DNA of 64,000 nt from Paenibacillus_E sp040812395 (GTDB taxonomy: Bacteria; Bacillota; Bacilli; Paenibacillales; NBRC-103111): positions 496,001 to 560,000 of the forward strand of contig NZ_JBFNXH010000002.1 of assembly GCF_040812395.1 (NCBI RefSeq), given 5' to 3'. The notes under the pieces are model-generated. The model ran no database searches, was not told the origin of the DNA, and worked only from the letters and a program-made list of their open reading frames with translations. The first letter of the stretch is position 1, and every line of letters begins with the position of its first letter. Below, piece after piece: positions 41,254-49,526 of the stretch. The position numbers and the translations under genes were made by a program.

Positions 41254-41988
41254 TTGCAGAGTTGGTGTTTGGAGGTGTGGGGTGAGTACGCTTGCTTTAC
41301 TCGCCCGGAGATGAAAGCGGAACGAGTAAGCTACGACATAATAACGCCTTCGGCTGCGCGGGCGATATTTGAAGCCGTCCTGTGGAAACCGGCGATACGC
41401 TGGCATATCACCAAGATTGAAGTATTGAATCCAATTAAGTGGATCAGTGTACGCAGAAATGAACTGGATAAGAAAGCAGCTATCCCGACAGCCAGACAAA
41501 TGGCGGGCATGCCTGGGCCGCCAATGGGCATGGTGGTAAGCGAGAGAATTCAACGTGCGGGGCTATTTTTAAAGGACACGCGTTACCGAATCCACGGGTA
41601 TTTTGACTTCATCCCCCCGGAGGCGCGCGCAAGGAATCGTCCACACGGGCAGGAGCATTGGGCAGACGCGCAGGAACGCGCAGAGATCGTCAGACTGGAC
41701 GAGAATCCAGCCAAGTACGCGGCAATGTTCGAGAGACGGGCGCGGAAGGGGCAATGCTTCCACCGACCGTACCTTGGCTGCAGGGAGTTTGCCTGCGATT
41801 TTCGGCTAATTATAAATCCGGAACAAGAGCCGGCGCAGCCCATACAAGAGACAAGAGATTTAGGTTTTATGCTGTACGATATGGGTTTTGAGTATGACCA
41901 TACTGACCCATCACCGTTATTTTTTCGAGCATATATGAAGAATGGCATTGTAAGTACCGACCGCCGGGAAATTGAGGTGAGAGGATGA
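41254..41988 (+). CDS. cas5: Cas5c (Cas5d) pre-crRNA endoribonuclease/Cascade subunit
   Basis: A 244-residue RAMP-fold protein that in type I-C replaces Cas6 by cutting pre-crRNA and caps the 5' handle. The hallmarks WGEYACFTRPEMKAERVSYD and GQCFHRPYLGCREFACDF are present. In the segment NPAKYAAMF (residues 151-159) the family usually has Lys-His; here K154 is kept but the next residue is Y155 (codon TAC). If that is the catalytic histidine, crRNA processing could be impaired. The start is TTG with GAGGAGGGG 7 bases upstream; the stop overlaps cas8c by ATGA. Confidence 0.93.
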   Translation: MQSWCLEVWGEYACFTRPEMKAERVSYDIITPSAARAIFEAVLWKPAIRWHITKIEVLNPIKWISVRRNELDKKAAIPTARQMAGMPGPPMGMVVSERIQRAGLFLKDTRYRIHGYFDFIPPEARARNRPHGQEHWADAQERAEIVRLDENPAKYAAMFERRARKGQCFHRPYLGCREFACDFRLIINPEQEPAQPIQETRDLGFMLYDMGFEYDHTDPSPLFFRAYMKNGIVSTDRREIEVRG

Positions 41989-43778
41989 TCTTGCTTGCTT
42001 TGAAGGAGTACTACGATCGAAAAGCGGCAATTGGACAAATCGCAGCTGACGGCTGGATTGGGGGCGGGATCGATTTTATGCTTGAGATGGATCGGGATGG
42101 CCGGCTACGTGGCATTGCGGATCTAAGAGAAGGAACAGGCAAGAAAAAGCAGTCTCGCCCATTCCAGCTCCCGAACATCGGTAATCAAGCCCTGAAGCAT
42201 ACAAACAGCGGTACGGACGCTAACTTGCTTTGGGATAACGCCAAATTCGTTTTTGGCCTGGGGCCGAAAGGCGATTTGCATCTGCAAAGCATGATCGGCG
42301 CTATTGACCAATGGTTGGGTTCAACAGACGATGTCGGCGTTGCGGCGGTTCGTGCTTTTCTGCAGCAGGGTCTGGAAGATCGTAGTCATTTTAAGCTGGC
42401 GTTGGAACATCCCGAATACGGCGAGCCGTTAGGGACGGGCAGCGTCAAAGTTAGCTTCCGCGTCATGGAGACGCCCTATCCGATTGTTTTCCAATCTCCT
42501 GTAGTTGCTTCTGCCTTGGAGCGAGAGGAAGAAGGTACAGACGAATCAGTAGGAGCAACCTGTTTGATCACGGGAGAGCAAGATGTTGCGGTAGCTGTCA
42601 CTCATCCCGTTATTAAAGGCGTAAGAGGCGCACAGTCATCAGGAGCGAACATCGTAAGCTTCAATGAAGAGAGTTTTACCTCGTATGCCAAAAAGCAAAG
42701 TCTGAATGCACCTGTCAGTAAAAGAGCGGCCTCTCAATATACGAAGGCATTAAACATGCTGCTTGAATCCAAGCAACGACTATTCGCAGGGGATATGTCG
42801 ATTGTATGCTGGGCTGAGAAGGAGAGTGACTTTGAATCGGAATTCTCCGCGTTTTTCGAGGAGCCGTCGAAAGATAATCCCGACGAAGGAACGGAGAAAA
42901 TCAACGCCATACTTCAATCCGTTCATTCAGGAGCCTATGCGGAGGACAACGGCAATACACGTTTTTATATTCTCGGTCTGTCTCCGAATATGGCGCGCAT
43001 CTCCATCCGGTTATGGCAAATTGCAACCGTATCCGAATTTGCTAGTCGAATCAGGCAGTACTTCGAGGATTTCGCGATCGTTAAGCCTGCAAAGGAGCCG
43101 GAGTACTATTCAATCTGGCGAATTCTGGTCAACATTGCCGTGCAGGATAAGAGCGAAAACATCCCTCCGAATTTAGCAGGAGAGTTTATGCGTTCCATAT
43201 TGGAGGGGACGCCGTATCCGGAAACGTTGCTGCAGGCAGCGCTACGTCGTATTCGTAGCGATACGGAATATCGCGTGAAGCCTGTTCGAGCAGCTTTGAT
43301 TAAGGCGTATCTAAATCGAAATCTGCGTTTTTATCCCAACCAAAGTTATAAGGAGGTAGGAAGAGTATTGGACACTCATCAAACGTCAATTGGCTACCAT
43401 CTCGGCAGTCTATTTGCCATATTGGAAAAAATCCAAGAAGAGGCAAACCCCGGCATTAACACTACGATTCGAGAAAGATTTTACGGGGCAGCAAGTACGA
43501 CGCCAGTTACGGTGTTTGCAAATCTTCAACGATTGAAAAATTATCATTTGGCCAAGTTAGACAGTAAAGGCCGTGTGATTAGTTTTGAAAAATTGCTTGC
43601 AGAAACGATGGGTAGGTTAAAGTTGAAAAAAATCCCATCCCATCTCAATTTGCAAGAGCAAGGCATGTTTGCTTTAGGTTATTATCATCAGCGACAGGAC
43701 TTGTTTACGAGCAAGAAGGCGGAAGCAACTAATATTGTTGGTAGCGAATCCATAATCAAGGAGGAGGAAGAAGCATGA
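41985..43778 (+). CDS. cas8c: Cas8c (Csd1), type I-C Cascade large subunit
   Basis: A 597-residue protein that recognises the PAM and opens target DNA. Family features: the start MILLALKEYYDRKA, the region ANLLWDNAKFVFGLGP, then TCLITGEQDVAVAVTHPVIKG, FYILGLSPNMARISIRLW, and a C-terminal NLQEQGMFALGYYHQRQDLF. The length is normal. The start overlaps the cas5 stop, and the stop overlaps the cas7 start, both by 4 bases, as in a tightly coupled operon. In I-C systems an internal start can also make Cas11c from the C-terminal part of this gene. Confidence 0.93.
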   Translation: MILLALKEYYDRKAAIGQIAADGWIGGGIDFMLEMDRDGRLRGIADLREGTGKKKQSRPFQLPNIGNQALKHTNSGTDANLLWDNAKFVFGLGPKGDLHLQSMIGAIDQWLGSTDDVGVAAVRAFLQQGLEDRSHFKLALEHPEYGEPLGTGSVKVSFRVMETPYPIVFQSPVVASALEREEEGTDESVGATCLITGEQDVAVAVTHPVIKGVRGAQSSGANIVSFNEESFTSYAKKQSLNAPVSKRAASQYTKALNMLLESKQRLFAGDMSIVCWAEKESDFESEFSAFFEEPSKDNPDEGTEKINAILQSVHSGAYAEDNGNTRFYILGLSPNMARISIRLWQIATVSEFASRIRQYFEDFAIVKPAKEPEYYSIWRILVNIAVQDKSENIPPNLAGEFMRSILEGTPYPETLLQAALRRIRSDTEYRVKPVRAALIKAYLNRNLRFYPNQSYKEVGRVLDTHQTSIGYHLGSLFAILEKIQEEANPGINTTIRERFYGAASTTPVTVFANLQRLKNYHLAKLDSKGRVISFEKLLAETMGRLKLKKIPSHLNLQEQGMFALGYYHQRQDLFTSKKAEATNIVGSESIIKEEEEA

Positions 43779-44686
43779 ATGAGGCATTGACTAAAAGATA
43801 TGATTTTGTCGTTTTCTTTGACGTACAGGATGGAAACCCCAACGGCGATCCCGATGCCGGAAACTTACCGCGAGTAGATCCCGAGACGGGACATGGGTTG
43901 GTGACTGATGTTAGCTTGAAGAGAAAAGTCCGCAATTATGTTAGCTTAAAGAATGAAGAGCAGCCGCCGTATTCAATTTTTGTAAGAGAAAAATCGATTC
44001 TGAACCAGACAATTGAACAAGCCTATATCAGTTTAGATATTGATCTGAATGAAAAGCCGGCTGATTCCGAAGACGGTAAAAAGCGGAACAAAGTCGGACA
44101 AGGACAAGGCAAGGAAATTGACCGCGCCAAACAATTTATGTGTCAGAACTTTTATGATATTCGCACGTTCGGCGCCGTGCTATCCACCGGTCCGAATGCC
44201 GGTCAGGTGCGCGGTCCGGTACAGCTTACGTTTGCCAGATCGATTGATCCTATTGTTTCTCTAGAGCATAGCATTACCAGGATGGCTGTAGCGACTGAAG
44301 CAGAGGCCGAGAAGCAAGGTGGCGATAACCGCACGATGGGAAGAAAGTTCACGATTCCCTACGGTTTATATCGCGCGCACGGATTTGTATCCGCTCCGCT
44401 GGCAAGTCAAACCGGATTTTCGGAAATCGATTTGGAATTGCTATGGGAATCGCTCACGAACATGTTCGAGCACGATCGATCGGCAGCGCGCGGTCTGATG
44501 GGTACCCGGAAGCTAGTTATATTCGAACATTCGTCCAAGATGGGGAACATCGCGGTACAGCCCCTATTTGATGCGGTTACTGCCGAATTGAAAGATCGTA
44601 GCAAGCCGGCTCGGGGTTATAGCGACTACATTATTTCAATTAATCCGGAAATGATTCCGCCTAGTGTGAGAGTGATTGAACGGTAA
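43775..44686 (+). CDS. cas7: Cas7c (Csd2), type I-C Cascade backbone
   Basis: A 303-residue RAMP-fold subunit that coats the crRNA spacer. N-terminal signature DGNPNGDPDAGNLPRVDPET and VTDVSLKRKVRNYV; the middle carries FDVRTFGAVLST-like FYDIRTFGAVLST and VRGPVQLTFARSIDP. The gene looks complete. It is the last cas gene: no cas4, cas1 or cas2 follows and no repeat array appears in the next 800 bp. A coupled ATGA start with cas8c and GGAGGAGGAA upstream. Confidence 0.94.
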   Translation: MNEALTKRYDFVVFFDVQDGNPNGDPDAGNLPRVDPETGHGLVTDVSLKRKVRNYVSLKNEEQPPYSIFVREKSILNQTIEQAYISLDIDLNEKPADSEDGKKRNKVGQGQGKEIDRAKQFMCQNFYDIRTFGAVLSTGPNAGQVRGPVQLTFARSIDPIVSLEHSITRMAVATEAEAEKQGGDNRTMGRKFTIPYGLYRAHGFVSAPLASQTGFSEIDLELLWESLTNMFEHDRSAARGLMGTRKLVIFEHSSKMGNIAVQPLFDAVTAELKDRSKPARGYSDYIISINPEMIPPSVRVIER

Positions 44687-44910
44687 GTGTCATGAGAGCA
44701 GCTCGTAGCGTGTGTGATGTTAAAAAATTTACAGACCGCTTTAAATCACTAATTACTTTGAAAAAAACTTGTTTTTAAGACTTGCTCGTAATCGTATAGA
44801 AGTGATACTAATCGAAGCGGAGTAACTCTTTGGAGTAGCGATAGCTCCTTTTTATATGCTAGCGCATTCGGCTATGAGCCAGAATGGTCATGACATCCAG
44901 ACCGAGGTTC

Positions 44911-45021
44911 ATGCACAGGATACAAAAAGGACTACATATACTTGGTGTAAATTATCTTGATATCACAACAAACGTATGTTGGGTAGATCCATCTATAGAG
45001 TTAAATGAAGGACACCCTTAA
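44911..45021 (+). CDS. Possible 36-residue ORF or gene remnant
   Basis: An ATG frame (product includes GVNYLDITTNVCWVDPSIEL) ending at TAA inside the hairpin that follows. GAGG lies 3-8 bases upstream. Amino-acid use is plausible for a real protein end, but no family is recognised. It may be the tail of a gene lost when this region was rearranged. Confidence 0.22.
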   Translation: MHRIQKGLHILGVNYLDITTNVCWVDPSIELNEGHP

Positions 45022-45036
45022 TGAGGTGTCCTTCAT
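45005..45036 (+). terminator. Rho-independent terminator-like hairpin
   Basis: ATGAAGGACACC pairs perfectly with GGTGTCCTTCAT around CTTAATGA. The T run is short. It is the likely end of transcripts from the cas side. Confidence 0.7.
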
Positions 45037-45137
45037 GTTAGGTTGAATGATTATTTTTTACAGTGAACCGTATCACATGTAGGACGAAAAATTTTGTTGT
45101 AGGTATGGTGGGAGAATGCTGTGGAATAAGAGTTTGA

Positions 45138-45172
45138 GACCCCCAAAGTTAACAGGTTTTTGGGGTTTTTCT
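45138..45172 (+). terminator. Terminator-like hairpin with T run
   Basis: ACCCCCAAA pairs with TTTTTGGGGT (G-rich stem) around GTTAACAGG, followed by TTTTCTTTT. Confidence 0.6.
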
Positions 45173-45493
45173 TTTGAGAAGAATCAACACAAAGACGATC
45201 ATTTATAAACCTAACCAGAACCAAAACAAGTATTGCAAGAATAAATTTAATCCTGTCGCTGCTTCGATTTCGGGGGTAGTCTAACACTTTATGTTCATCA
45301 GATATTAACACGAGAAAGCAGTGTGCGAGAAATTCAATCTCACGCAATAGTTGAGACATTATTTTGTGAATTTGATATAATCAGCTTACGAATTGGAATA
45401 TATTGTATAAGTCGAATGTCGTGGAACAACCTGGTTGGTTTCAAGTGTAGTGATCAGTTCGAGTAATAATTTTGTCTTGGAGGGATGACCCAT

Positions 45494-46597
45494 ATGGGGA
45501 ACCAGACTTCACATGCTGCTCGACGTCAGACGGAAGATGTCCAAAGAAATCCATCTAGGCTTCAAATGACAACCGCATCGTTTACTCAACATGAGGATAT
45601 ACCGCATCAAACCATCATGCACTTGCAGCGGACGATTGGTAACCGAGCTGTTGCTAATCTGTTAACACAAAATGTGCCCTTTCTTTCAAGGAAAACGAAT
45701 GAAACGGAATCGAAGTCTCACACGCATGGTTGCTCATGTCCAACATGCTCTCCCTCTCCTGTTCCTGAGAAGATACAGCTCAAATCGGAACAAACAATCA
45801 TTCAGCGTTGCTCCGCATGCGAAAATGATGATTGCGATAATGGAGAAATCTGTGGAAATGAACCGGATATTGGTTCTTCTCGGATATCTTTCGGAGGAAG
45901 TTACCGGGAGAATAGATCGAATGCCGTCCGGTCGGCGGAAGAACGATCACGGTTTTCACACGTGACCCGAGATGCCAATGTAAATAGTATCCTTCAAAAT
46001 GGCTTGATGACCAATTATGGGGGGATCGGAGGAGCCAGCCAGGCCATTGGCAGTCAGCAGTTCCAGCAGCACAGCCAAGGTCATGTTCATCTGGGGCAGG
46101 ATACGGGACTTTCGGATAACCGGCCGAGTCAATTTTACCAGCAATTTTACGGTTCTCAAGGCATTCCGAATACAACCTTAACGGTTTATCCGGGACGGCA
46201 ACAACTTTCCCAGCTTCATGATGATCCAGATGACACCCAAGGTCAGCGCTATCGTACAACCGTGGATGTGCCTCCTAGCCAAATTCATCCGATGCCCATT
46301 TCCGTACGGCCAAGCGGAACGATAGGCGTCGACTATGCGCCCTCGCAAGCGCTCTCCGCCGTTAGGCAACAACTTCCGCCTAGTTTCTCCGGTATGTCGA
46401 ACAGTGAAATGACATCCTCGCTAGGGTCGAATATCCCCAATAGGGAAATGATTCTAGCTGCAACGAGCCGAGAAGAAATAGGAGATATTGCGAGACGGCT
46501 AAGAGAACTGGCGAGGGGAGGACAATTTAGTAACGGAACATCGCAAGAGTACCGGGAATTAACGAATTTAATCGCACAACGAATGTCATCCATGTAG
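45494..46597 (+). CDS. Putative polymorphic toxin with ADP-ribosyltransferase-like C-terminus
   Basis: A 367-residue protein without signal peptide. The N-terminal segment HLQRTIGNRAVANLL (43-57) is the short helix found at the head of eCIS/DUF4157-associated cargo proteins. A Cys-rich stretch follows (80-120: CSCPTC and CSAC...C...C). The C-terminal part (about 150-300) has an ART-like pattern: SHVTRDANVNSILQNGL with H156 (compare DarT/KptA openings), GHVHLGQD with H197/H199, then a DPDD...YRTTVDVPPSQI strand. That suggests NAD-dependent modification of a target, though the full catalytic set cannot be confirmed by eye. I use the second ATG (GGAGGG 10 bases upstream). No immunity gene or contractile-system gene is adjacent. 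Confidence 0.6.
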   Translation: MGNQTSHAARRQTEDVQRNPSRLQMTTASFTQHEDIPHQTIMHLQRTIGNRAVANLLTQNVPFLSRKTNETESKSHTHGCSCPTCSPSPVPEKIQLKSEQTIIQRCSACENDDCDNGEICGNEPDIGSSRISFGGSYRENRSNAVRSAEERSRFSHVTRDANVNSILQNGLMTNYGGIGGASQAIGSQQFQQHSQGHVHLGQDTGLSDNRPSQFYQQFYGSQGIPNTTLTVYPGRQQLSQLHDDPDDTQGQRYRTTVDVPPSQIHPMPISVRPSGTIGVDYAPSQALSAVRQQLPPSFSGMSNSEMTSSLGSNIPNREMILAATSREEIGDIARRLRELARGGQFSNGTSQEYRELTNLIAQRMSSM

Positions 46598-46605
46598 AAT
46601 CGAAA

Positions 46606-47054
46606 ACAGCGGTTTGGATCACCCCATACCGCCTCGAACAGCGATAGATTGTCGTTTTGAACGGGTGAGCGGAACGTAGGTACGTTATGAGGCGATATTT
46701 TCGGTTGTAGGGACGTTTCGCGGAACTACCGTGCGTTATGAGCAGGAAATACTGGGTTTCAGGCACGTTTTCGCTCATTTAACGCACCCTAGTTCCGCCT
46801 AAGGGGGAGAAAAGGGATATTACCGTGGAATAAGGCTCCGTAGTTCCGTGTATATCGCTGTGCAGGGGGCATGGGCGATCTGGCAGTGCCTCCTCCGTTT
46901 TCTTGCGAAGCTTGCTGAGGCGACCACCTTGTCCATGCAAGGAACACGACTTTAATAGCGGTTGGAACCCCATACCCAACATATCCAATTCCTTCCCCAT
47001 GCCTGGACGTATGGGTTCAGACGAGGACCTGAGGCATAGCCTCAGGCCTTTTTT
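46606..47054 (+). repeat. Dispersed intergenic repeat, copy 2 (full)
   Basis: This fills the gap between the toxin gene and DUF6509. A unit GCGGAACGTAGGTACGTTAT occurs at 46669-46688, a second (CGGAACTACCGTGCGTTATG) at 46721-46740, and an inverted one (AACGCACCCTAGTTCCGC) at 46781-46798. The last two can form a stem of about 24 bp. The right end has ACCCCATAC/GTATGGGT arms (46967-46975, 47009-47016) and a perfect CCTGAGGC/GCCTCAGG terminator with six T (47028-47054). Small minus-strand frames inside differ in frame between copies. Confidence 0.85.
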
Positions 47055-47139
47055 CATTTGCACATGAGCAGCCGTTCAAGTATAGTCCAATGGTGAGGCT
47101 ATAAATTACATACATCGTTGGAGCAGAAAGGATGGTTTG

Positions 47140-47433
47140 ATGATTACTATTACAAGTTATACCGTGGAACTTGTGAAAGATCCATTTGGTATTTTAACCG
47201 GACAGCGCTATGAATTCATGTTGGACATTGAGGTTGAGGAAGACGATGAATTATATTCCGAAAGCGGACTGTACATTAGAGCGATTTTTAATGTGGATGA
47301 AGGCAGCACGAGGCTGATGAAATACGAGCTTTATGAGAAAACGACTCAGTTATACCTCGATTTCGATCTGGAAGACGATGAGGTGGCTGCAGTCGAAGCG
47401 TTTTGCTTGGCGCATTATCAAGATGCTGAATAA
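47140..47433 (+). CDS. DUF6509 family protein
   Basis: A 97-residue acidic cytoplasmic protein (start MITITSYTVELVKDPFGILT, then YEFMLDIEVEEDDELYSE). The pattern fits DUF6509, a small family of unknown role in Paenibacillus and relatives. I use the ATG at 47140 with AAAGGATGG 4-12 bases upstream; the TTG one codon earlier is less likely. It lies 85 bp after the terminator that ends repeat copy 2 and converges on the glycosidase gene with a 10-bp gap. Confidence 0.8.
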   Translation: MITITSYTVELVKDPFGILTGQRYEFMLDIEVEEDDELYSESGLYIRAIFNVDEGSTRLMKYELYEKTTQLYLDFDLEDDEVAAVEAFCLAHYQDAE

Positions 47434-47443
47434 AACGCTGTTG

Positions 47444-48214
47444 TTACTTTAGAATCTGAAGCATTTGGTAAACTTCACGTCCATCGCCATGAAGATGATG
47501 TTCGCGACTATTTAGTTGAGAGGACCCGTCTCCATCTAGAAAGATGCCATCTGTCAATTGGCCAGGAACGATTTTCTGTAAAATTGCGCTGCGGAATTGC
47601 TCGATCGTACAAGGAGTGGGCGTCACAATGAGCCAAACATAACCTTGGCTGTCATAAGCTGCGGCTGAACGCAGGCGATTCTCATCATAAGCCGGCATCT
47701 CTTCTCTGATCATTTGAGCTTCCCAGCCGGCAGGATCCGCTAATTTCATACTTACACCGCCTTGTGCCCAGTAGTGGCTGCGATCTGTGATCTTGATCTC
47801 GCCTGCATGCTTCACAACCTGGATAGTGAAAGCCCTGAGCGCTGCATCCCAAACGAGTGTACCGCGAGGCACGTCCGTATTGTACCATCCCGTACCGTAA
47901 TCATTGGCCTCTCCTTTGGCAGGAAGGTCATTGGTTACAGCAATGCTGAGCAAATCCGTATTGTAAAAAAATCCGCCATTAATGCCATATAAGCCAGTAT
48001 CGGTTACGTTTTGACTGATGGCTTTGAGGGCGATGTTGTCGGGCTTAGTCTTTAGTGCGTAAAGATTGACGCCGTTGGCAGCGTGCAACTTCGAGTATGT
48101 GTAGGCATGGGGGTTCTTGCTGTTTTCGATAGCTAATGGAAAAAGCACAAAGGAAAGAGCCAGACCGACAACAGGAAATAAGAGCCACAGCGCAATCCCG
48201 CGATATTTGTGCAT
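47444..48214 (-). CDS. Phosphodiester glycosidase family (NAGPA/DUF2233) protein
   Basis: A 256-residue protein with one N-terminal hydrophobic segment (about 8-28), so membrane-anchored or exported. Family marks are YGINGGFFY, GWYNTDVPRGTLVW and the late GIFLDGDGSSQL, which match the NAGPA domain that removes sugar-phosphate groups. It likely trims cell-wall or exopolysaccharide phosphodiesters. The ATG at 48214 is 2 bp before the stop of the upstream diguanylate cyclase gene; a TTG at 48223 overlapping that gene is an alternative. The two genes form an operon. Confidence 0.82.
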   Translation of the reverse strand: MHKYRGIALWLLFPVVGLALSFVLFPLAIENSKNPHAYTYSKLHAANGVNLYALKTKPDNIALKAISQNVTDTGLYGINGGFFYNTDLLSIAVTNDLPAKGEANDYGTGWYNTDVPRGTLVWDAALRAFTIQVVKHAGEIKITDRSHYWAQGGVSMKLADPAGWEAQMIREEMPAYDENRLRSAAAYDSQGYVWLIVTPTPCTIEQFRSAILQKIVPGQLTDGIFLDGDGSSQLNSREHHLHGDGREVYQMLQILK

Positions 48215-48215
48215 A

Positions 48216-49352
48216 TTACGCAAACTTCACCACCTTGTTTTTGCCTGTCGTTTTCGCCCGGTACATCGCTTCATCCGCTTGTTTGATCAGTTCCTCAGCG
48301 CTCAGCCCGTTCTTGTACTTGCTGTATCCGATGCTGGCGGTAACAATCGTTTCCGTCTCAATCCGCTTGCGGACGCGCTCTGCGAACTCATCCATTTTAA
48401 CCCTCGGATCGGTCACCATAATGACCATCTCTTCGCCGCCGTAACGGCCGGCAATGCCGCATTCCTCTGCCTCATCTTTCAGAATTTGCGCAACTTGCTT
48501 CAGCACGTCGTCACCCATTTGGTGGCCTTGCGTATCGTTCAGCTTTTTGAAATTGTCGATATCGCTGAATAAGATGTAAATCGGAAGGTGCCTCTGCACA
48601 TATTGAGTAACCCTGTTATAGAAAAATTTGCGGTTAAACAAACGGGTAAGCCCGTCTGTAATGGAAGAGTTGTAAATAGCCTGCATGAGTTCGACCACAC
48701 GCTCAAAGAGGATCATAAACAACAGGAAGTAATACACAATCGGCAACATGTTCCCCGTTAAGGTCAGCCATTTCTGCTGGCTGCCATACATATAAGCGTT
48801 AACGAGATGAACGGCTTGCATGAAAAAGTAAACCGTTAATCCAAGTTGATATTTCATTTGCTGCCCGATAAAAGGCGGAATCATATAAAAACAGAGGAAG
48901 ATAAGCACAAAGACATAAAGCTCTAATCCAACGTCCTGCAGCAATCTGACTTGCTGGCTAGCTCCGCTGTACAACTGCGGTACATAGAAATGAAGCACAG
49001 AGACAACGAATCCCATAATAATCAGTCCGTAGAAGAACACATATTGCTTGCGTTTAGTCCGGTTATACAATTGATAGATGCCCATATTGACCAGTACAAA
49101 AGAAATGATTTTGAGCATCAGCAGCATATATGCCGTAAGGCTCGTATCGATGTCATGCAGCTTCAGGTAGAGCTGTAGCATAAAATGAATGCCAACAATA
49201 ACAAGCGAGATGGTCATGGATAGATAGCCCTTTTTGCGGCGGTCCAAAAATAATCGTACCGATACGACAAACATAAGAGCCAGAATCACAAGCACAATAA
49301 TACTCGATAAGATGGAAGCCAAATCACCGAATACGAGATCAATAACGTTCAT
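48216..49352 (-). CDS. Membrane-bound diguanylate cyclase (GGDEF domain)
   Basis: A 378-residue protein with seven or so membrane segments (about 8-220) followed by a GGDEF domain (about 222-378). The domain has SDIDNFKKLNDTQGHQMGDD and the active-site loop RYGGEEM, where the usual final Phe is Met. It should make c-di-GMP from two GTP. No I-site RxxD is evident before the loop (DEAEECGIAGRYGGEE). I chose the ATG at 49352 (GGAGG 7 bases upstream) rather than the longer frame that runs into the divergent glycosyltransferase promoter. It is in an operon with the glycosidase gene. Confidence 0.88.
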   Translation of the reverse strand: MNVIDLVFGDLASILSSIIVLVILALMFVVSVRLFLDRRKKGYLSMTISLVIVGIHFMLQLYLKLHDIDTSLTAYMLLMLKIISFVLVNMGIYQLYNRTKRKQYVFFYGLIIMGFVVSVLHFYVPQLYSGASQQVRLLQDVGLELYVFVLIFLCFYMIPPFIGQQMKYQLGLTVYFFMQAVHLVNAYMYGSQQKWLTLTGNMLPIVYYFLLFMILFERVVELMQAIYNSSITDGLTRLFNRKFFYNRVTQYVQRHLPIYILFSDIDNFKKLNDTQGHQMGDDVLKQVAQILKDEAEECGIAGRYGGEEMVIMVTDPRVKMDEFAERVRKRIETETIVTASIGYSKYKNGLSAEELIKQADEAMYRAKTTGKNKVVKFA

Positions 49353-49526
49353 GTATGCCTCCGGATGCCTGAATTTTCGACAAGTTGTGACTCTATTATA
49401 AAGGAAAATAAGAGGAAGGGATAGAATCGAATTGATAGGACTCGCGCTGTTCTCTTTTCTATTCGGCGCACAGCAGTTACAATAAGAAGGTAAGTTCAAG
49501 GTTTTTTTTGGAGAGGGGCTCATGCA

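Larger units (their letters stand above)
44687..45493 (+). other. Gap after the cas operon: no adaptation genes, no CRISPR array
   Basis: I looked for cas4/cas1/cas2 coding and for type I-C direct repeats (usually about 32 bp ending GTGGATTGAAA-like) on both strands and found none. The stretch holds a small possible ORF (44911-45021), two hairpins (45005-45036 and 45138-45172), and a short GGAG/CTCC stem with TTTTT near 44834-44857. The 102-codon minus-strand frame at 45051-45359 runs through a terminator and has no recognisable match. Confidence 0.7.

Noticed and set aside
45051..45359. 102-codon minus-strand frame after the cas operon
   Set aside because: It passes through a terminator hairpin at 45138-45172, and its composition does not suggest a real protein; possibly decayed transposon DNA but I cannot identify it.
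44687..45493. Possible degenerate CRISPR repeats (GGAGTAACTCTTTGGAG near 44818)
   Set aside because: It is a single occurrence, without regular spacing or the GTGGATTGAAA-like end of type I-C repeats.
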